Of a DNA stretch of 64,000 nt, positions 8,633 to 17,070 are shown piece by piece. The notes under the pieces were generated by a model. That model saw only the letters and a list, made by a program, of their open reading frames with translations. It was not told the DNA's origin and made no database searches. Source of the stretch: Planctomycetota bacterium (GTDB lineage: Bacteria; Planctomycetota; Planctomycetia; Planctomycetales; Planctomycetaceae). Positions within the stretch are counted from its first letter, which is position 1. The number at the start of each line of letters is the position of its first letter. The stretch spans positions 49,871-113,870 of the forward strand of contig JAQBVJ010000004.1 in assembly GCA_027623235.1 (NCBI GenBank). Reading direction: 5' to 3'. A program made the position numbers and the translations under genes.

Positions 8633-9784
8633 ATGACCAACGCACCACCGCAATCGGAATTACCAGCCGGTCTGTCGCCCGAGTCTCAGAAATGTCCTTC
8701 GGTGTTGCGCGCGGCGGCTTTCGTTGCGGGTGCGCTTGTTTTCAGCGTCGCAGCAACAGTACTGGTTGCCGGATTTTCAGAGGAGCAGTTTCCTGGGACA
8801 CTGATGACCGAAAGCGTGTCTGTGGTGTCGCCCGTCACGGGGCGGATCGCAGAGATCGGCATCAACTGTGGTGAGATTATCCTGCCAGACCGAAAGCTAT
8901 TCCTCATCACGGATGAGGAACTTCAGGAGCGAGTTTCGACCGCTCAGAATCAGGTCCGTCAGCTGGAGTCGCAGGTTGCGTCCGCACAGGCCAATGCGAT
9001 GATTCGATCGGGCCAGCAGCTCGCGATTATCAACACCGAAATTTTCGAAACGGAGCTCCAACTGGCGGACTTCCTGCGTCGTCACTTTCAGCATAAGTTT
9101 GAGGTGACCGCCTGGACGAACTACCTCAATCCCGTGGATGCGCTTGCCAGTAATCGGACCGCGCCAGTCGATCTGAGGTCAGCCATTATTCCCCGACGGC
9201 CTGATGCTGGTGAGGCCAGGATTCGGGCGATCATTTCTCGCGCAACATCTGCTAACGAGGTCGAGTCTCTTGAAGCTAAAATCGAAATGTGCGAGCGGCG
9301 TCTGGAGACGTTGCGGGGACGGAGTGAATTGATTGCCGAATCGACAGAGGCGTCACTTGGGGTGTCCGAACTTCTCGAGGAACTCCGGTCGGCGGAAGCG
9401 AATCTTGCCGACCTTGAAACGGAACCGGCCGAATACAGCGTTGAGGCACCAGGCTATGGGATGACCGGGTTGATTCAATACTCGGTGAAAAGTCAGGTCA
9501 GAAAAGGGGACGTTCTCGTCGATCTGTTTGATCGGGACGACGAATTTGTTGTGGTTGAATTTCCTAGCCGGATGGCTCAGCAGATCCGAAAGGGGGCACG
9601 AGTCAAGCTTGTGTTTCCGGGCGATGAGGAACGTGAAGGGCAGATGATGGAGGCGCCGTCTCAGGTGACGTCACCCGCGCGCGGGGATCAACTTGAAAGC
9701 CACATTGCTGTACGCGTCGCTCCTGCCGGTCGAGCCTGGCCGACTCTCCCGGTCGGCAGCACAGTTTATGCGAGCTTCAAATAA
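8633..9784 (+). CDS. HlyD-family membrane-fusion (periplasmic adaptor) protein
   Basis: A 383-residue protein with one N-terminal membrane segment at about residues 25-47. A first half-lipoyl strand set follows (SVSVVSPVTGRIAEIGINCGEIILPDRKLFLI), then a long coiled-coil hairpin (about 93-270), and then a second half-lipoyl and beta-barrel region (EAPGYGMTGLIQYSVKSQVRKGDVLVDLFD). This order is typical of HlyD/EmrA-like adaptors that link an inner-membrane transporter to an outer-membrane pore. No transporter or outer-membrane factor is adjacent, so its partner is unknown. The gene ends in a short duplicated segment. Confidence 0.8.
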   Translation: MTNAPPQSELPAGLSPESQKCPSVLRAAAFVAGALVFSVAATVLVAGFSEEQFPGTLMTESVSVVSPVTGRIAEIGINCGEIILPDRKLFLITDEELQERVSTAQNQVRQLESQVASAQANAMIRSGQQLAIINTEIFETELQLADFLRRHFQHKFEVTAWTNYLNPVDALASNRTAPVDLRSAIIPRRPDAGEARIRAIISRATSANEVESLEAKIEMCERRLETLRGRSELIAESTEASLGVSELLEELRSAEANLADLETEPAEYSVEAPGYGMTGLIQYSVKSQVRKGDVLVDLFDRDDEFVVVEFPSRMAQQIRKGARVKLVFPGDEEREGQMMEAPSQVTSPARGDQLESHIAVRVAPAGRAWPTLPVGSTVYASFK

Positions 9785-9802
9785 GTTTTGCGAGCTTCAA
9801 AT
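9769..9802. repeat. 14-base direct repeat across the end of the HlyD-type gene
   Basis: TGCGAGCTTCAAAT occurs at 9769-9782 and again at 9789-9802. The first copy encodes the last residues and the first base of the TAA stop codon of the HlyD-type gene. The second copy is in the untranslated region. It appears to be a recent local duplication. Confidence 0.75.
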
Positions 9803-10016
9803 CAGCCGCGCTCTCAAAAGACGCTCCACGAAAGCGTGCCTCGCGTTGTTGAGCGGGGCAGTCTCGCGCCCGTTTATCCGTTGGCGACTGGCAGATTTGT
9901 CGCGACTTTCAGCAACGGGTAGCATGGGCGCTTCAAACGGCCGTTGCCGGTAGCAGTCTCTGCTGGACCGCCTGGCTTTGCCGCATCAATCTTGTTCGCT
10001 TTATGTCTGGCCTGCC

Positions 10017-10616
10017 ATGCTTGTTCGAATCAACTCTGCAGTGTTCCTTCTGTGTATTGTGACGATGTGGGGACTGGCAGGCTGTGCCGATTCCGATCCG
10101 CCCGCAATTCCCGATGTCCCGGTTGTCGAAGCCTCCCCGAAGGAACGGGCCGACGACACGACTTCGCTCCCCGCTGCTGGAGGTTGGAGGAAGTATGACG
10201 GTGTCAGTTTTCAGATTCCGGACGACTGGACAGAAGCTGAAGCGAAGATGGTCGATTCGAAATACATCATTTCAACAGACGACGGAGACATCGAAGTGAC
10301 ACTGACTTCGATGGGAGGCGGAATCGACGCCAATTTGAGCCGCTGGGTGCAGCAGATGAAGCAGGGGCCCGGCGACTCTCCTGAGGAGTCGGTCATTACC
10401 CTGGACGGAGTTGAAGCCAAAATGATTGATGTGCGGGGAGTCTTCAACAGTCGTGTCGGAGCACAGCAGATCGCAAAGAACTCGCGACTGATCGGAGTCG
10501 CATTACCAATTCGTCCCATGGACTTTTTTGTGAAGTTGAACGGACCTCGTGATGCTGTCGCAGGTTACTACGAAGACTTTCGGGCGTTTCTAAAAACGGC
10601 GCAGATCGAGCAGTAG
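10017..10616 (+). CDS. Putative lipoprotein of unknown function
   Basis: A 199-residue protein from the ATG at 10017. The N-terminus is a lipoprotein signal peptide ending in the lipobox LAGC (Cys at about residue 23), so the mature protein should be lipid-anchored. The mature part reads GGWRKYDGVSFQIPDDWTEA and then alternating beta strands, like the small PsbP/Mog1-type alpha-beta domain found in many planctomycete lipoproteins. This fold assignment is an inference from pattern only. An upstream in-frame ATG at 9978 would bury the signal peptide and is less likely. The gene converges on the large minus-strand gene 43 bases away. Confidence 0.75.
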   Translation: MLVRINSAVFLLCIVTMWGLAGCADSDPPAIPDVPVVEASPKERADDTTSLPAAGGWRKYDGVSFQIPDDWTEAEAKMVDSKYIISTDDGDIEVTLTSMGGGIDANLSRWVQQMKQGPGDSPEESVITLDGVEAKMIDVRGVFNSRVGAQQIAKNSRLIGVALPIRPMDFFVKLNGPRDAVAGYYEDFRAFLKTAQIEQ

Positions 10617-10659
10617 ACCTGTCGGGCGGTGGCCCGTGAATTCTGCTGCGGACAAGGCT

Positions 10660-13600
10660 TTAGACGGCCCTGCTGGTCCAGTCGCGGGCAATGTGGGTTA
10701 GATCCGGCTCGTCCCCCGATCGATCGAAAAAGTAGTACTGCTCGAGGCGGTTGATTGTCCCGGAAAGTTCCGTCGTTCGATCCGGATTCAGTCCATTGTT
10801 GGACTCGATGTCCTTCAGCAGGCCGATGACCGTAAACGGAGTGACTTCGTTCGGCATCTTGAATCGGCGGGCGACCACCAGCGTTTTTGGTTTGCTCAGT
10901 TGGAAATAGACCAGGAGGAGGGCGACGGCCACAACGATCCCCCCTCCAAGAAACAACGGCCACGTCGATGCTGGTTCTCCGTATTGCTGTTCGAGCAAAA
11001 TGACGGCTTCGACGCTGTCGAGGTCTGCATCGACGTATCGTTGATGTTCGACCTGTGCGTCAGCGATGAGTGATTCACCAAACTGAAATTCTTCTGGATG
11101 CTCCTTGAGGTCTTTTTTTGCTTCAAGGTTCACCAGAAAGTTTCGTTCAGACACGATGGCGTTCTCATCACTTTCCTTGTCGAACTGAGACACCGACGCG
11201 CCTTCGTCGTCGATACTGACGACGTCGAATTCTGCTGGAGCCACTTGAAGCAGTTTGTCGAGGGAAGGGATCAGGCCACGGCCTGTTACTTTCACTTCGA
11301 GGACGAGCTTCCCCTCGCCCGCCTGTCGTTCATCGAGTGTCTGAGTAATCGATACATTGCTGATGGGGCGGGGATCTGCCTGACTGGTTTTTGCGTCGAT
11401 CGGAACAGGCGAAGTCTCGACGGGAAGGACCGCATAGCCGGAAGTGTCGAGGAAATCCAGGTCCAGGCGGACGGGTGGCAGCGTGTCGATTTCGGGTCCC
11501 CGTGCCTTCACCAGAAGGTACGCGTAGGGAGTCATTCGCCAGCCGACCTGCGAAGTGGCTCTGGAATTAACATCTTCTCGCTGGAATGTGACGGACAGGA
11601 CTTCAAAGTGTTCGTCCAGCGCGGCGACACAGGCCTCTTCGAATTTGTCCCGATAGTTCTCTGTAGGACGTCCGTAGTTGTAGGCGTAGTATCTGTTGTT
11701 TTGATTCTGCAGGTACTTGGAGAAACCACCGGCTTCCCGCTCAATTTCCTTCGTGTGGTTAATGTTGATGAAGACGCCAAACGGCTCTTTGTGGCCGACA
11801 ACGTCGCTGCCATCGATGACCGCCTGCAACTCGATTTCCGTGACGAGGTCGTTGTAGTACTCCAGGACTTTGCGTGCTTCGTCGGCCCGTTTGTTGTCCT
11901 GAACGATTTCGAAGCCAGCCCGCAGGAACCGGAATTTGACCGCGGCGTTGACTGCGCTGAGCCGTGTGAAGAGCGAGTTCGCGAACATGTCCATATGTCG
12001 TTCGGCGAGTTCGCCCGGCAGCGCGATGATTGCTTCGCGGATCAATGCAATCTCTTTCAGGTCTGGCTGAGACTCCGGCTTGATCTGGCCGACGTCGCTC
12101 GCACCAAGACTCGCGTAGAACCACGACTCAAAGACGCTGACATTCTGCTTGTCCTCGTCGAGGTCCATTGCGGCTTTTGCGTAGAGGTCTGCCGCTGTGC
12201 GGTACTCGGCAACGGCGACTCGCCGACGGGCAGAGTACTCCGAGCTGTTTTCCAGTTCGTTGTAGTACTCATTCTCGTCAAACGCCATGGCCGCTTTGGC
12301 GAGCTGCAATGACCAGTGGTCCGGGTACGTCTCCATGCCCTTCCGCAGGACGTGGTTGGCGACGGTGTAGCCGCGTTCGACCTCGGCCTGAACGTCTTTC
12401 TGTTTACGGTTTGTGTTCGAGTCCTTCTGGGTCTCTGGTAGCCGCCAGACGCCTGCGAGATTCTGTCGCATTTTCTGGATGAGCTGTGCGAGCGTCGCCG
12501 GCTTCAGTTTGTCCAGCGAACCGAAAACGCGTTCGATATTCTCAAGCCGATAAACCTCAGCCGTTCCGTGAGTATTCGTGAATGCGTTTGTCAGGACGGT
12601 TTCGTCAATATCCTCAATGGGGATATCCCGCAGCCGCTTCAGCCAGCCAGCGAGTTCTGTCAGGTTTCGTTCCTGCTTGGATCGTGTCAGCGGAATTCCC
12701 TGAGCTCGTTGATTGAAGCCCCACGAAAACATGTAATAGCTGGTGCGGCGACGGCTGGAGTTTGGATCGTGGTTCGTCGTCCAGACTCGCAGAAATTCCT
12801 CGGCGAGGTCCTTCGCGACTTCCGGATGTGTCTTCGCGATCTCCTCGATATAGGGGAACGCTTTGTCTTCTTCCTGCACCTTCAAATAGAGCTGAGGCAG
12901 AATCGTGCGGAAGCGGGGTTTGAGCGGCTCGTCAACGACCTCAAGCCATTTGCCTTCCGGTTTCAATTCGAGAAGCTTGCCTGTGCTCACCGCACTCGGT
13001 GTCCGCGACGACGAATTCGACATGTTCTGCTGGAAACCTTCTGCCCCGTAAAAATAGTTGCCATAAATGTCGCGCTGCATCATTGGCTGTCTGCTGGTTG
13101 AGGCGTCATAGCTTCGGGAATGTTCCGCCTCGACGAGCCAGTTTCTTGCGAGCAGGTTGAGGGTTTGCGACCACTCTTCGGCTCGTTCCGGAGCGGCATT
13201 GAGCAAGGCGTTCACGGCGGTGTGTTGCAGCTCAAGTCCCCTGGCTCGCTCATCGGGAATCGAGGCCTGCCTGACGAGTCCGGTTGACACCGCGGAGCCG
13301 ATCGTCGCGAGAAGTTCCATGCCACGCTCGGGACGCGTTGTGAAACTCTCTGCGAGCCAGGCAGTCCCGAGTTCTTCGCGAATCTTTGGAGCCAGTTCGA
13401 CGGCGCGGGCGAGGGCCTCCTGTTTCTGCTCATCCGTGATCTCGCCAGCGGCGAGGGCTGCCTGTGTGACTTCCCAGGCCTGTTCCAGGAATTCGATTTT
13501 CTTTTCGGCCTGATGTTTCGCGAGGAAGTACTTTGCGAGCAGGTTGAGGCCATCCCGGTCTGTCACCTCGATGGCCTTTTCAGGAGTCGGCAGGAATTCG

Positions 13601-14559
13601 CCAGCTTTCAGGATCTGCCCCGCACCGATAAGAAGTTGTGCGATTGTCTGCCCATTGAGTCGTGGCTTCCCGCCGCCTTCTTCGCCCGTCGCTGCCTTGG
13701 ATGCCTTCGCTGCATCGCGAAACCGTTCAATGAATTTGTTGATGTCGTTTCCGGATGCGATCGAAATTCGCAGTGTCGCGCCGATTCCAGGGAGCACCGT
13801 CTTGTCGAGCTCGTGCGGGCAGGCATCGACCACTGCGAAGACATCGTCGACAGAGAAGACCGGCTTCTCGGCAAACTGCACCATCTGTGGGGGAACCCCC
13901 TGCGGTGGAGCCTGAAGTCCGATGAGCATTTTCAGGTAAGCGGCCTTGCCTTCATCCTCGGCCAGCTCCTTCAGGAAGCTTGATGCGGCGTCCCAGTTGC
14001 TCAGAGTGACGTCTCGTTGAAACGCTGCCAGCTGAAGGTCGAACTCTTTCAGTTTCTCAGCGTTCGGGTCTGGCGGCGTGGCTGGTGTTTCCGGAGTTGC
14101 CTCAGCCGGCTGTGTTTCAGCGGATTCCGCTTCGCCTGACTTCGCTTTCGCTTCTTCTTCCTTCTTCAGTTGCTCGGGCGACTTCAACGGGGTCGACCAG
14201 GCTTTGAGGATGGTGGACGGTCGGCGATCGAACGTCAGCTTCTGAATCCTCGCCATCCGTTGCGCCTTGAGTGCGGACTCTGCAGCTTTGGCGGCTGTTT
14301 CTGGATCGACCGGTGTCGCGGCGTCAGGAACGGCCTCTCCATTTTCCGGCACAACAACGGCTGCCTCTGCGTCGGCCTCGGATTTTGGAGCAGTGCCAGC
14401 GACTGGTGGCTGGGAAGCCGTCCTGGCTGGCTTGATCAGTCGGGCGGCGGCTGTGGCAGGCGTTGCCGCTTGTTGAGCAGCGCACTCGGCAAGCCCGATC
14501 AAGAAAGGAGCAAGCAGGAAGACACATGGGAAAACGAAATTCGGGCAAGGAAAACGCAT
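10660..14559 (-). CDS. Very large exported membrane-anchored protein, function unknown
   Basis: 1299 residues from the ATG at 14557-14559, which puts a clear signal peptide (MRFPCPNFVFPCVFLLAPFL) at the N-terminus; the open frame extends 60 codons upstream without protein-like content. An Ala/Pro/Glu-rich linker follows (about residues 35-160), then a long mostly helical region that looks like tetratricopeptide-type repeats. A beta-rich segment comes next, then one membrane helix near residues 1200-1225 (WPLFLGGGIVVAVALLLVYF) and a cytoplasmic tail of about 80 residues. The bulk should therefore be periplasmic or external. I do not recognise the family. It lies downstream of, and in line with, the small exported protein at 14905-15498. 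Confidence 0.75.
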   Translation of the reverse strand: MRFPCPNFVFPCVFLLAPFLIGLAECAAQQAATPATAAARLIKPARTASQPPVAGTAPKSEADAEAAVVVPENGEAVPDAATPVDPETAAKAAESALKAQRMARIQKLTFDRRPSTILKAWSTPLKSPEQLKKEEEAKAKSGEAESAETQPAEATPETPATPPDPNAEKLKEFDLQLAAFQRDVTLSNWDAASSFLKELAEDEGKAAYLKMLIGLQAPPQGVPPQMVQFAEKPVFSVDDVFAVVDACPHELDKTVLPGIGATLRISIASGNDINKFIERFRDAAKASKAATGEEGGGKPRLNGQTIAQLLIGAGQILKAGEFLPTPEKAIEVTDRDGLNLLAKYFLAKHQAEKKIEFLEQAWEVTQAALAAGEITDEQKQEALARAVELAPKIREELGTAWLAESFTTRPERGMELLATIGSAVSTGLVRQASIPDERARGLELQHTAVNALLNAAPERAEEWSQTLNLLARNWLVEAEHSRSYDASTSRQPMMQRDIYGNYFYGAEGFQQNMSNSSSRTPSAVSTGKLLELKPEGKWLEVVDEPLKPRFRTILPQLYLKVQEEDKAFPYIEEIAKTHPEVAKDLAEEFLRVWTTNHDPNSSRRRTSYYMFSWGFNQRAQGIPLTRSKQERNLTELAGWLKRLRDIPIEDIDETVLTNAFTNTHGTAEVYRLENIERVFGSLDKLKPATLAQLIQKMRQNLAGVWRLPETQKDSNTNRKQKDVQAEVERGYTVANHVLRKGMETYPDHWSLQLAKAAMAFDENEYYNELENSSEYSARRRVAVAEYRTAADLYAKAAMDLDEDKQNVSVFESWFYASLGASDVGQIKPESQPDLKEIALIREAIIALPGELAERHMDMFANSLFTRLSAVNAAVKFRFLRAGFEIVQDNKRADEARKVLEYYNDLVTEIELQAVIDGSDVVGHKEPFGVFININHTKEIEREAGGFSKYLQNQNNRYYAYNYGRPTENYRDKFEEACVAALDEHFEVLSVTFQREDVNSRATSQVGWRMTPYAYLLVKARGPEIDTLPPVRLDLDFLDTSGYAVLPVETSPVPIDAKTSQADPRPISNVSITQTLDERQAGEGKLVLEVKVTGRGLIPSLDKLLQVAPAEFDVVSIDDEGASVSQFDKESDENAIVSERNFLVNLEAKKDLKEHPEEFQFGESLIADAQVEHQRYVDADLDSVEAVILLEQQYGEPASTWPLFLGGGIVVAVALLLVYFQLSKPKTLVVARRFKMPNEVTPFTVIGLLKDIESNNGLNPDRTTELSGTINRLEQYYFFDRSGDEPDLTHIARDWTSRAV

Positions 14560-14634
14560 GGCTGACCCGCGATTTGAGATAACTGAATAATTGATCTGAA
14601 TTCGACTGGTTCGCTGTTTAACGACGGGTTCGTT

Positions 14635-14723
14635 GTTTAACCCGTAGCCGCAGGCAAGGCCGAGGCCAGGAAAGCTGCTGCTGCACCAGCGACTGAAGCC
14701 TCGCCTTCGGCAACGGGTTAAAC
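14635..14723. repeat. Long imperfect intergenic palindrome
   Basis: The outer arms GTTTAACCCGT (14635-14645) and ACGGGTTAAAC (14713-14723) are perfect complements. Inside them a further imperfect stem is visible (AAGG-CGAGG against CCTCG-CCTT). It lies between two minus-strand genes. Several other long palindromes in this window also occupy intergenic DNA, so this is probably a dispersed structured repeat rather than a gene-specific signal. No T-run follows. Confidence 0.6.
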
Positions 14724-14781
14724 GGTGTAAACGGTGCAAAAAGACCGCGTCTCGATTCGATGATCAAGACGCGGTCCAGTC

Positions 14782-14904
14782 CTAGTGGCCGGAACCATCC
14801 GGCGGCGGGCCAGAGCTGGCTCCGCGATTGTCTTTTGCCTTCTGACCTTTTTGACCTGGCTTCTTACCTTGTTGGCCGCGACCGCGACCGCTTCCACAGC
14901 CTTG
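14782..14904 (-). other. In-frame 40-codon continuation after the UGA of the upstream gene
   Basis: Directly after the TGA at 14905-14907, and in the same frame, 40 sense codons run to a TAG at 14782-14784. They encode a Gly/Lys/Arg/Gln-rich, apparently disordered tail that begins QGCGSGRGRGQQGKKPGQKG. The composition is protein-like and unlike random downstream DNA, so the tail is or recently was translated. The codon before the UGA is CAG and the following base is C, a context known to be leaky. The UGA would sit in a U-Q-G-C arrangement. Confidence 0.55.
14874..14901 (-). promoter_or_regulatory. Stem-loop just after the in-frame UGA, SECIS-like candidate
   Basis: In the transcript, GGCUGUGG (three bases after the UGA triplet) pairs with UCGCGGCC, allowing G-U pairs. 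A two-base A-A/G-G internal mismatch, two GC pairs and a GGUC loop follow. The loop starts at base 19 counted from the U of UGA. Bacterial SECIS hairpins lie in this position, and the SelB-binding hairpin of E. coli fdhF also has a GGUC loop. GC-rich coding DNA often folds, so this is only suggestive. Confidence 0.3.
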
Positions 14905-15498
14905 TCACTGGCTGGGCAGGGGAAGGCCCTGCAGGTCTTTCAGGTCAAGCCGAGCCAGGCGGATCGCCGACTCCAGATCTTTCTGGTGTCGTTCGACAGA
15001 CTTTTCGTCGCCGGACTCATTGGATTTTTCTGCCAGCAGGCGGTAGTTCTGGCGGGACGCCTCGATCTCCGGCTCCCACTCATCACGGCCTCGGCCTTCA
15101 AGCCGCATCAGCCAGGTCATGTAGTACTGCGAGTTCGCGAGCGTCGATCGCACTTCGTCGGTGAGTTTCGGGTCCGTCTTTTCGTCGGCTGCCAAATCGG
15201 CGAGCAGCGTCTGCAGGTCGCCTCGGGCTTCCGGAAGCTGCTTCGAAAGCATTTGAGCTTTCGCCCGCTCCAGTCGAAGTCGCTGAGCTTTATCGACCAT
15301 CCTCGTCGGAAGTAGATCGAGAGCTTCGCCGTAGACTTCAGCAGCCTTGGCGTGCTCGCCAGCTTTCGCGTGCGTCTCGGCTTTGTCGATCAAGGCGGCT
15401 GCCTCATCGAGTTCGAGCCGTTCCTGGCCGGGCCCGTAGTGGTACGCCCCGGCGACAACCGGGATCAGCAACCACACGATCAGCAGTAGCTTTCGCAT
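14905..15498 (-). CDS. Exported TPR-like small protein, possibly extended by UGA decoding
   Basis: 197 residues up to the UGA, from the ATG at 15496-15498. That start gives a signal peptide (MRKLLLIVWLLIPVVAGAYH); the frame is open upstream but not protein-like there. The mature part is helical and looks like two or three tetratricopeptide repeats (ALIDKAETHAKAGEHAKAAEVYGEALDLLP, then two more helix pairs). The protein ends LKDLQGLPLPSQ at a TGA, but the same frame continues for 40 codons (see the separate entry). The gene precedes the 1299-residue exported protein in the same direction. Function unknown. The tail could reflect selenocysteine, readthrough or a recent nonsense mutation. Confidence 0.75.
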   Translation of the reverse strand: MRKLLLIVWLLIPVVAGAYHYGPGQERLELDEAAALIDKAETHAKAGEHAKAAEVYGEALDLLPTRMVDKAQRLRLERAKAQMLSKQLPEARGDLQTLLADLAADEKTDPKLTDEVRSTLANSQYYMTWLMRLEGRGRDEWEPEIEASRQNYRLLAEKSNESGDEKSVERHQKDLESAIRLARLDLKDLQGLPLPSQ

Positions 15499-15707
15499 GA
15501 GAGTTTTCCTCACAAAAGACCGAAATCGATTCGCACCATTATAGCGCGGCCAGAAAGCCGACGCATCCCCGGATCGAGAATTCTGCCGACACTGGACCTG
15601 TGTTGTGGCAGTTCGATGGCCCGAGGACCTTTGCCGTGCCCTCTCGGCAGCGGTTAGAATTGCCGGCTTCGCCACCGAGTCCCGATGGCTCCGCTGAGGA
15701 ATCTGAG

Positions 15708-16994
15708 ATGACACTGCGTCTGATGATCTGTCTGTTTGCCGCCTGCCTCTTGATCAGCAGTCTCTTGATCGGTTGTGGAGGCGACACGACTGACCCCGTT
15801 CCGGAAGTTCAAAGTGGCGGTGAGGCGGTCGAAACCGCCGAGACGGTTTCTTCCGATGAGGCGAGTCCCAGAACCGGTGAGACGATCACTCCGCCTGGAC
15901 AGAAACCTTCCGAGGCCACTCATGGAGGAAGTGATCAGCCGCTGATCGTCGATGAACCGGATGCCACCCGACCGCGAGGGATGTCATGGATTCCCGGTGG
16001 TTCATTCAAAATGGGAAGCGGCGACGGTTTTCCCGATGAGCTGCCAATTCACGAAGTCGAACTGGACGGTTTCTGGATGGACACGACCGAGGTGACCGTC
16101 GCCGAGTTTAAACGGTTTGCCGATGCAACCGGCTATGTGACGATCGCTGAGCGAACGCCTAAGCGCGAGGACTTTGCCGGGCAGCTTACGCCGGCCGAGA
16201 TCGCAGGAATTCCGGAGGAGAACCTTGTCGCGGGCTCAATCTGCTTCAACCCGAAGTTTGACCGCAGCCAGTTTCCGGAAGACCGCCGACCTCAGCCGCA
16301 CGAGATTTACCTCGTCTGGAAATACGAAAAGGGAGCCAACTGGCGACAGCCTGACGGTCCGGGGTCGGACATCAAAGACCGCATGGATCACCCGGTGACT
16401 CACGTCGCCTGGGACGACGCGGTTGAGTACTGCAAATGGGCGGGCAAGGAATTGCCGTCGGAAGCCGAGTGGGAGTACGCGTCGCGAGGCGGCCTCGATC
16501 AGAAATCCTACCCGTGGGGAGATCAGCGAGAGGTCAGCGGCCGCTGGATGACAAACATCTGGCAGGGCAAGTGGCCCTACGAGAACCTCAATCAGGACGG
16601 TTTCGAGTCCACGTCGCCTGTGCGAAGCTTTGAGCCGAACGGGTATGGGCTCTACGAGATGTCCGGCAACGTCTGGGAGTGGTGCCAGGATTATTACCGG
16701 GCCGACTACTACACAAAGAGCCCGCCGCGGAATCCGCCTGGCCCGGAAGACAGCCTTGACCCGAACGAGCCCCGGATTCCAAAACGCATTCAGCGAGGCG
16801 GCTCGTTCATGTGCAACGCCAACTACTGCACTGGCTACCGCAACGCCGCGCGGATGAAGGGCGACATGATGTCCGGCTCGTGGCACTGCGGCTTCCGCTG
16901 CGTCGTCCGTGCAATCGCGTATGAAAAATTCGCGAAGGCCGAAGGAGCACTCATCGGCGAAACCCGCGCGGTCACCGTTCCCGCCGTTGAGTAA
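15708..16994 (+). CDS. Formylglycine-generating enzyme (sulfatase-activating), lipoprotein form
   Basis: 428 residues from the ATG at 15708. A lipoprotein signal peptide ends in LLIGC (Cys23), followed by an acidic linker and then the FGE-sulfatase domain from about residue 90: IPGGSFKMGSGDGFPDELP, DTTEVTVAEFKRFA, HPVTHVAWDDAVEYCKWAG, LPSEAEWEYASRGG, YEMSGNVWEWCQDYY. The C-terminal motif MCNANYCTGYRNAAR contains both cysteines (about 369 and 374) that form the copper-binding active site of genuine FGE, and many FGE-like proteins lack them. It should convert the active-site Cys of sulfatases to formylglycine, and a Cys-type sulfatase is encoded at 27147-28520. An envelope location is inferred from the lipobox. 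Confidence 0.85.
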   Translation: MTLRLMICLFAACLLISSLLIGCGGDTTDPVPEVQSGGEAVETAETVSSDEASPRTGETITPPGQKPSEATHGGSDQPLIVDEPDATRPRGMSWIPGGSFKMGSGDGFPDELPIHEVELDGFWMDTTEVTVAEFKRFADATGYVTIAERTPKREDFAGQLTPAEIAGIPEENLVAGSICFNPKFDRSQFPEDRRPQPHEIYLVWKYEKGANWRQPDGPGSDIKDRMDHPVTHVAWDDAVEYCKWAGKELPSEAEWEYASRGGLDQKSYPWGDQREVSGRWMTNIWQGKWPYENLNQDGFESTSPVRSFEPNGYGLYEMSGNVWEWCQDYYRADYYTKSPPRNPPGPEDSLDPNEPRIPKRIQRGGSFMCNANYCTGYRNAARMKGDMMSGSWHCGFRCVVRAIAYEKFAKAEGALIGETRAVTVPAVE

Positions 16995-17070
16995 CCCCGC
17001 AATTTCCTGGCGTAAAGATTTCCGGGCGTTACGCCGCCGGGTGGCGGCGGTTGCCTCTTGTGCCTGTCAA

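Noticed and set aside
11098..12312. 404-codon plus-strand open frame
   Set aside because: Antisense to the large exported protein. It has no signal, motif or ribosome-binding site of note, and the minus frame has a signal peptide and an anchor helix.
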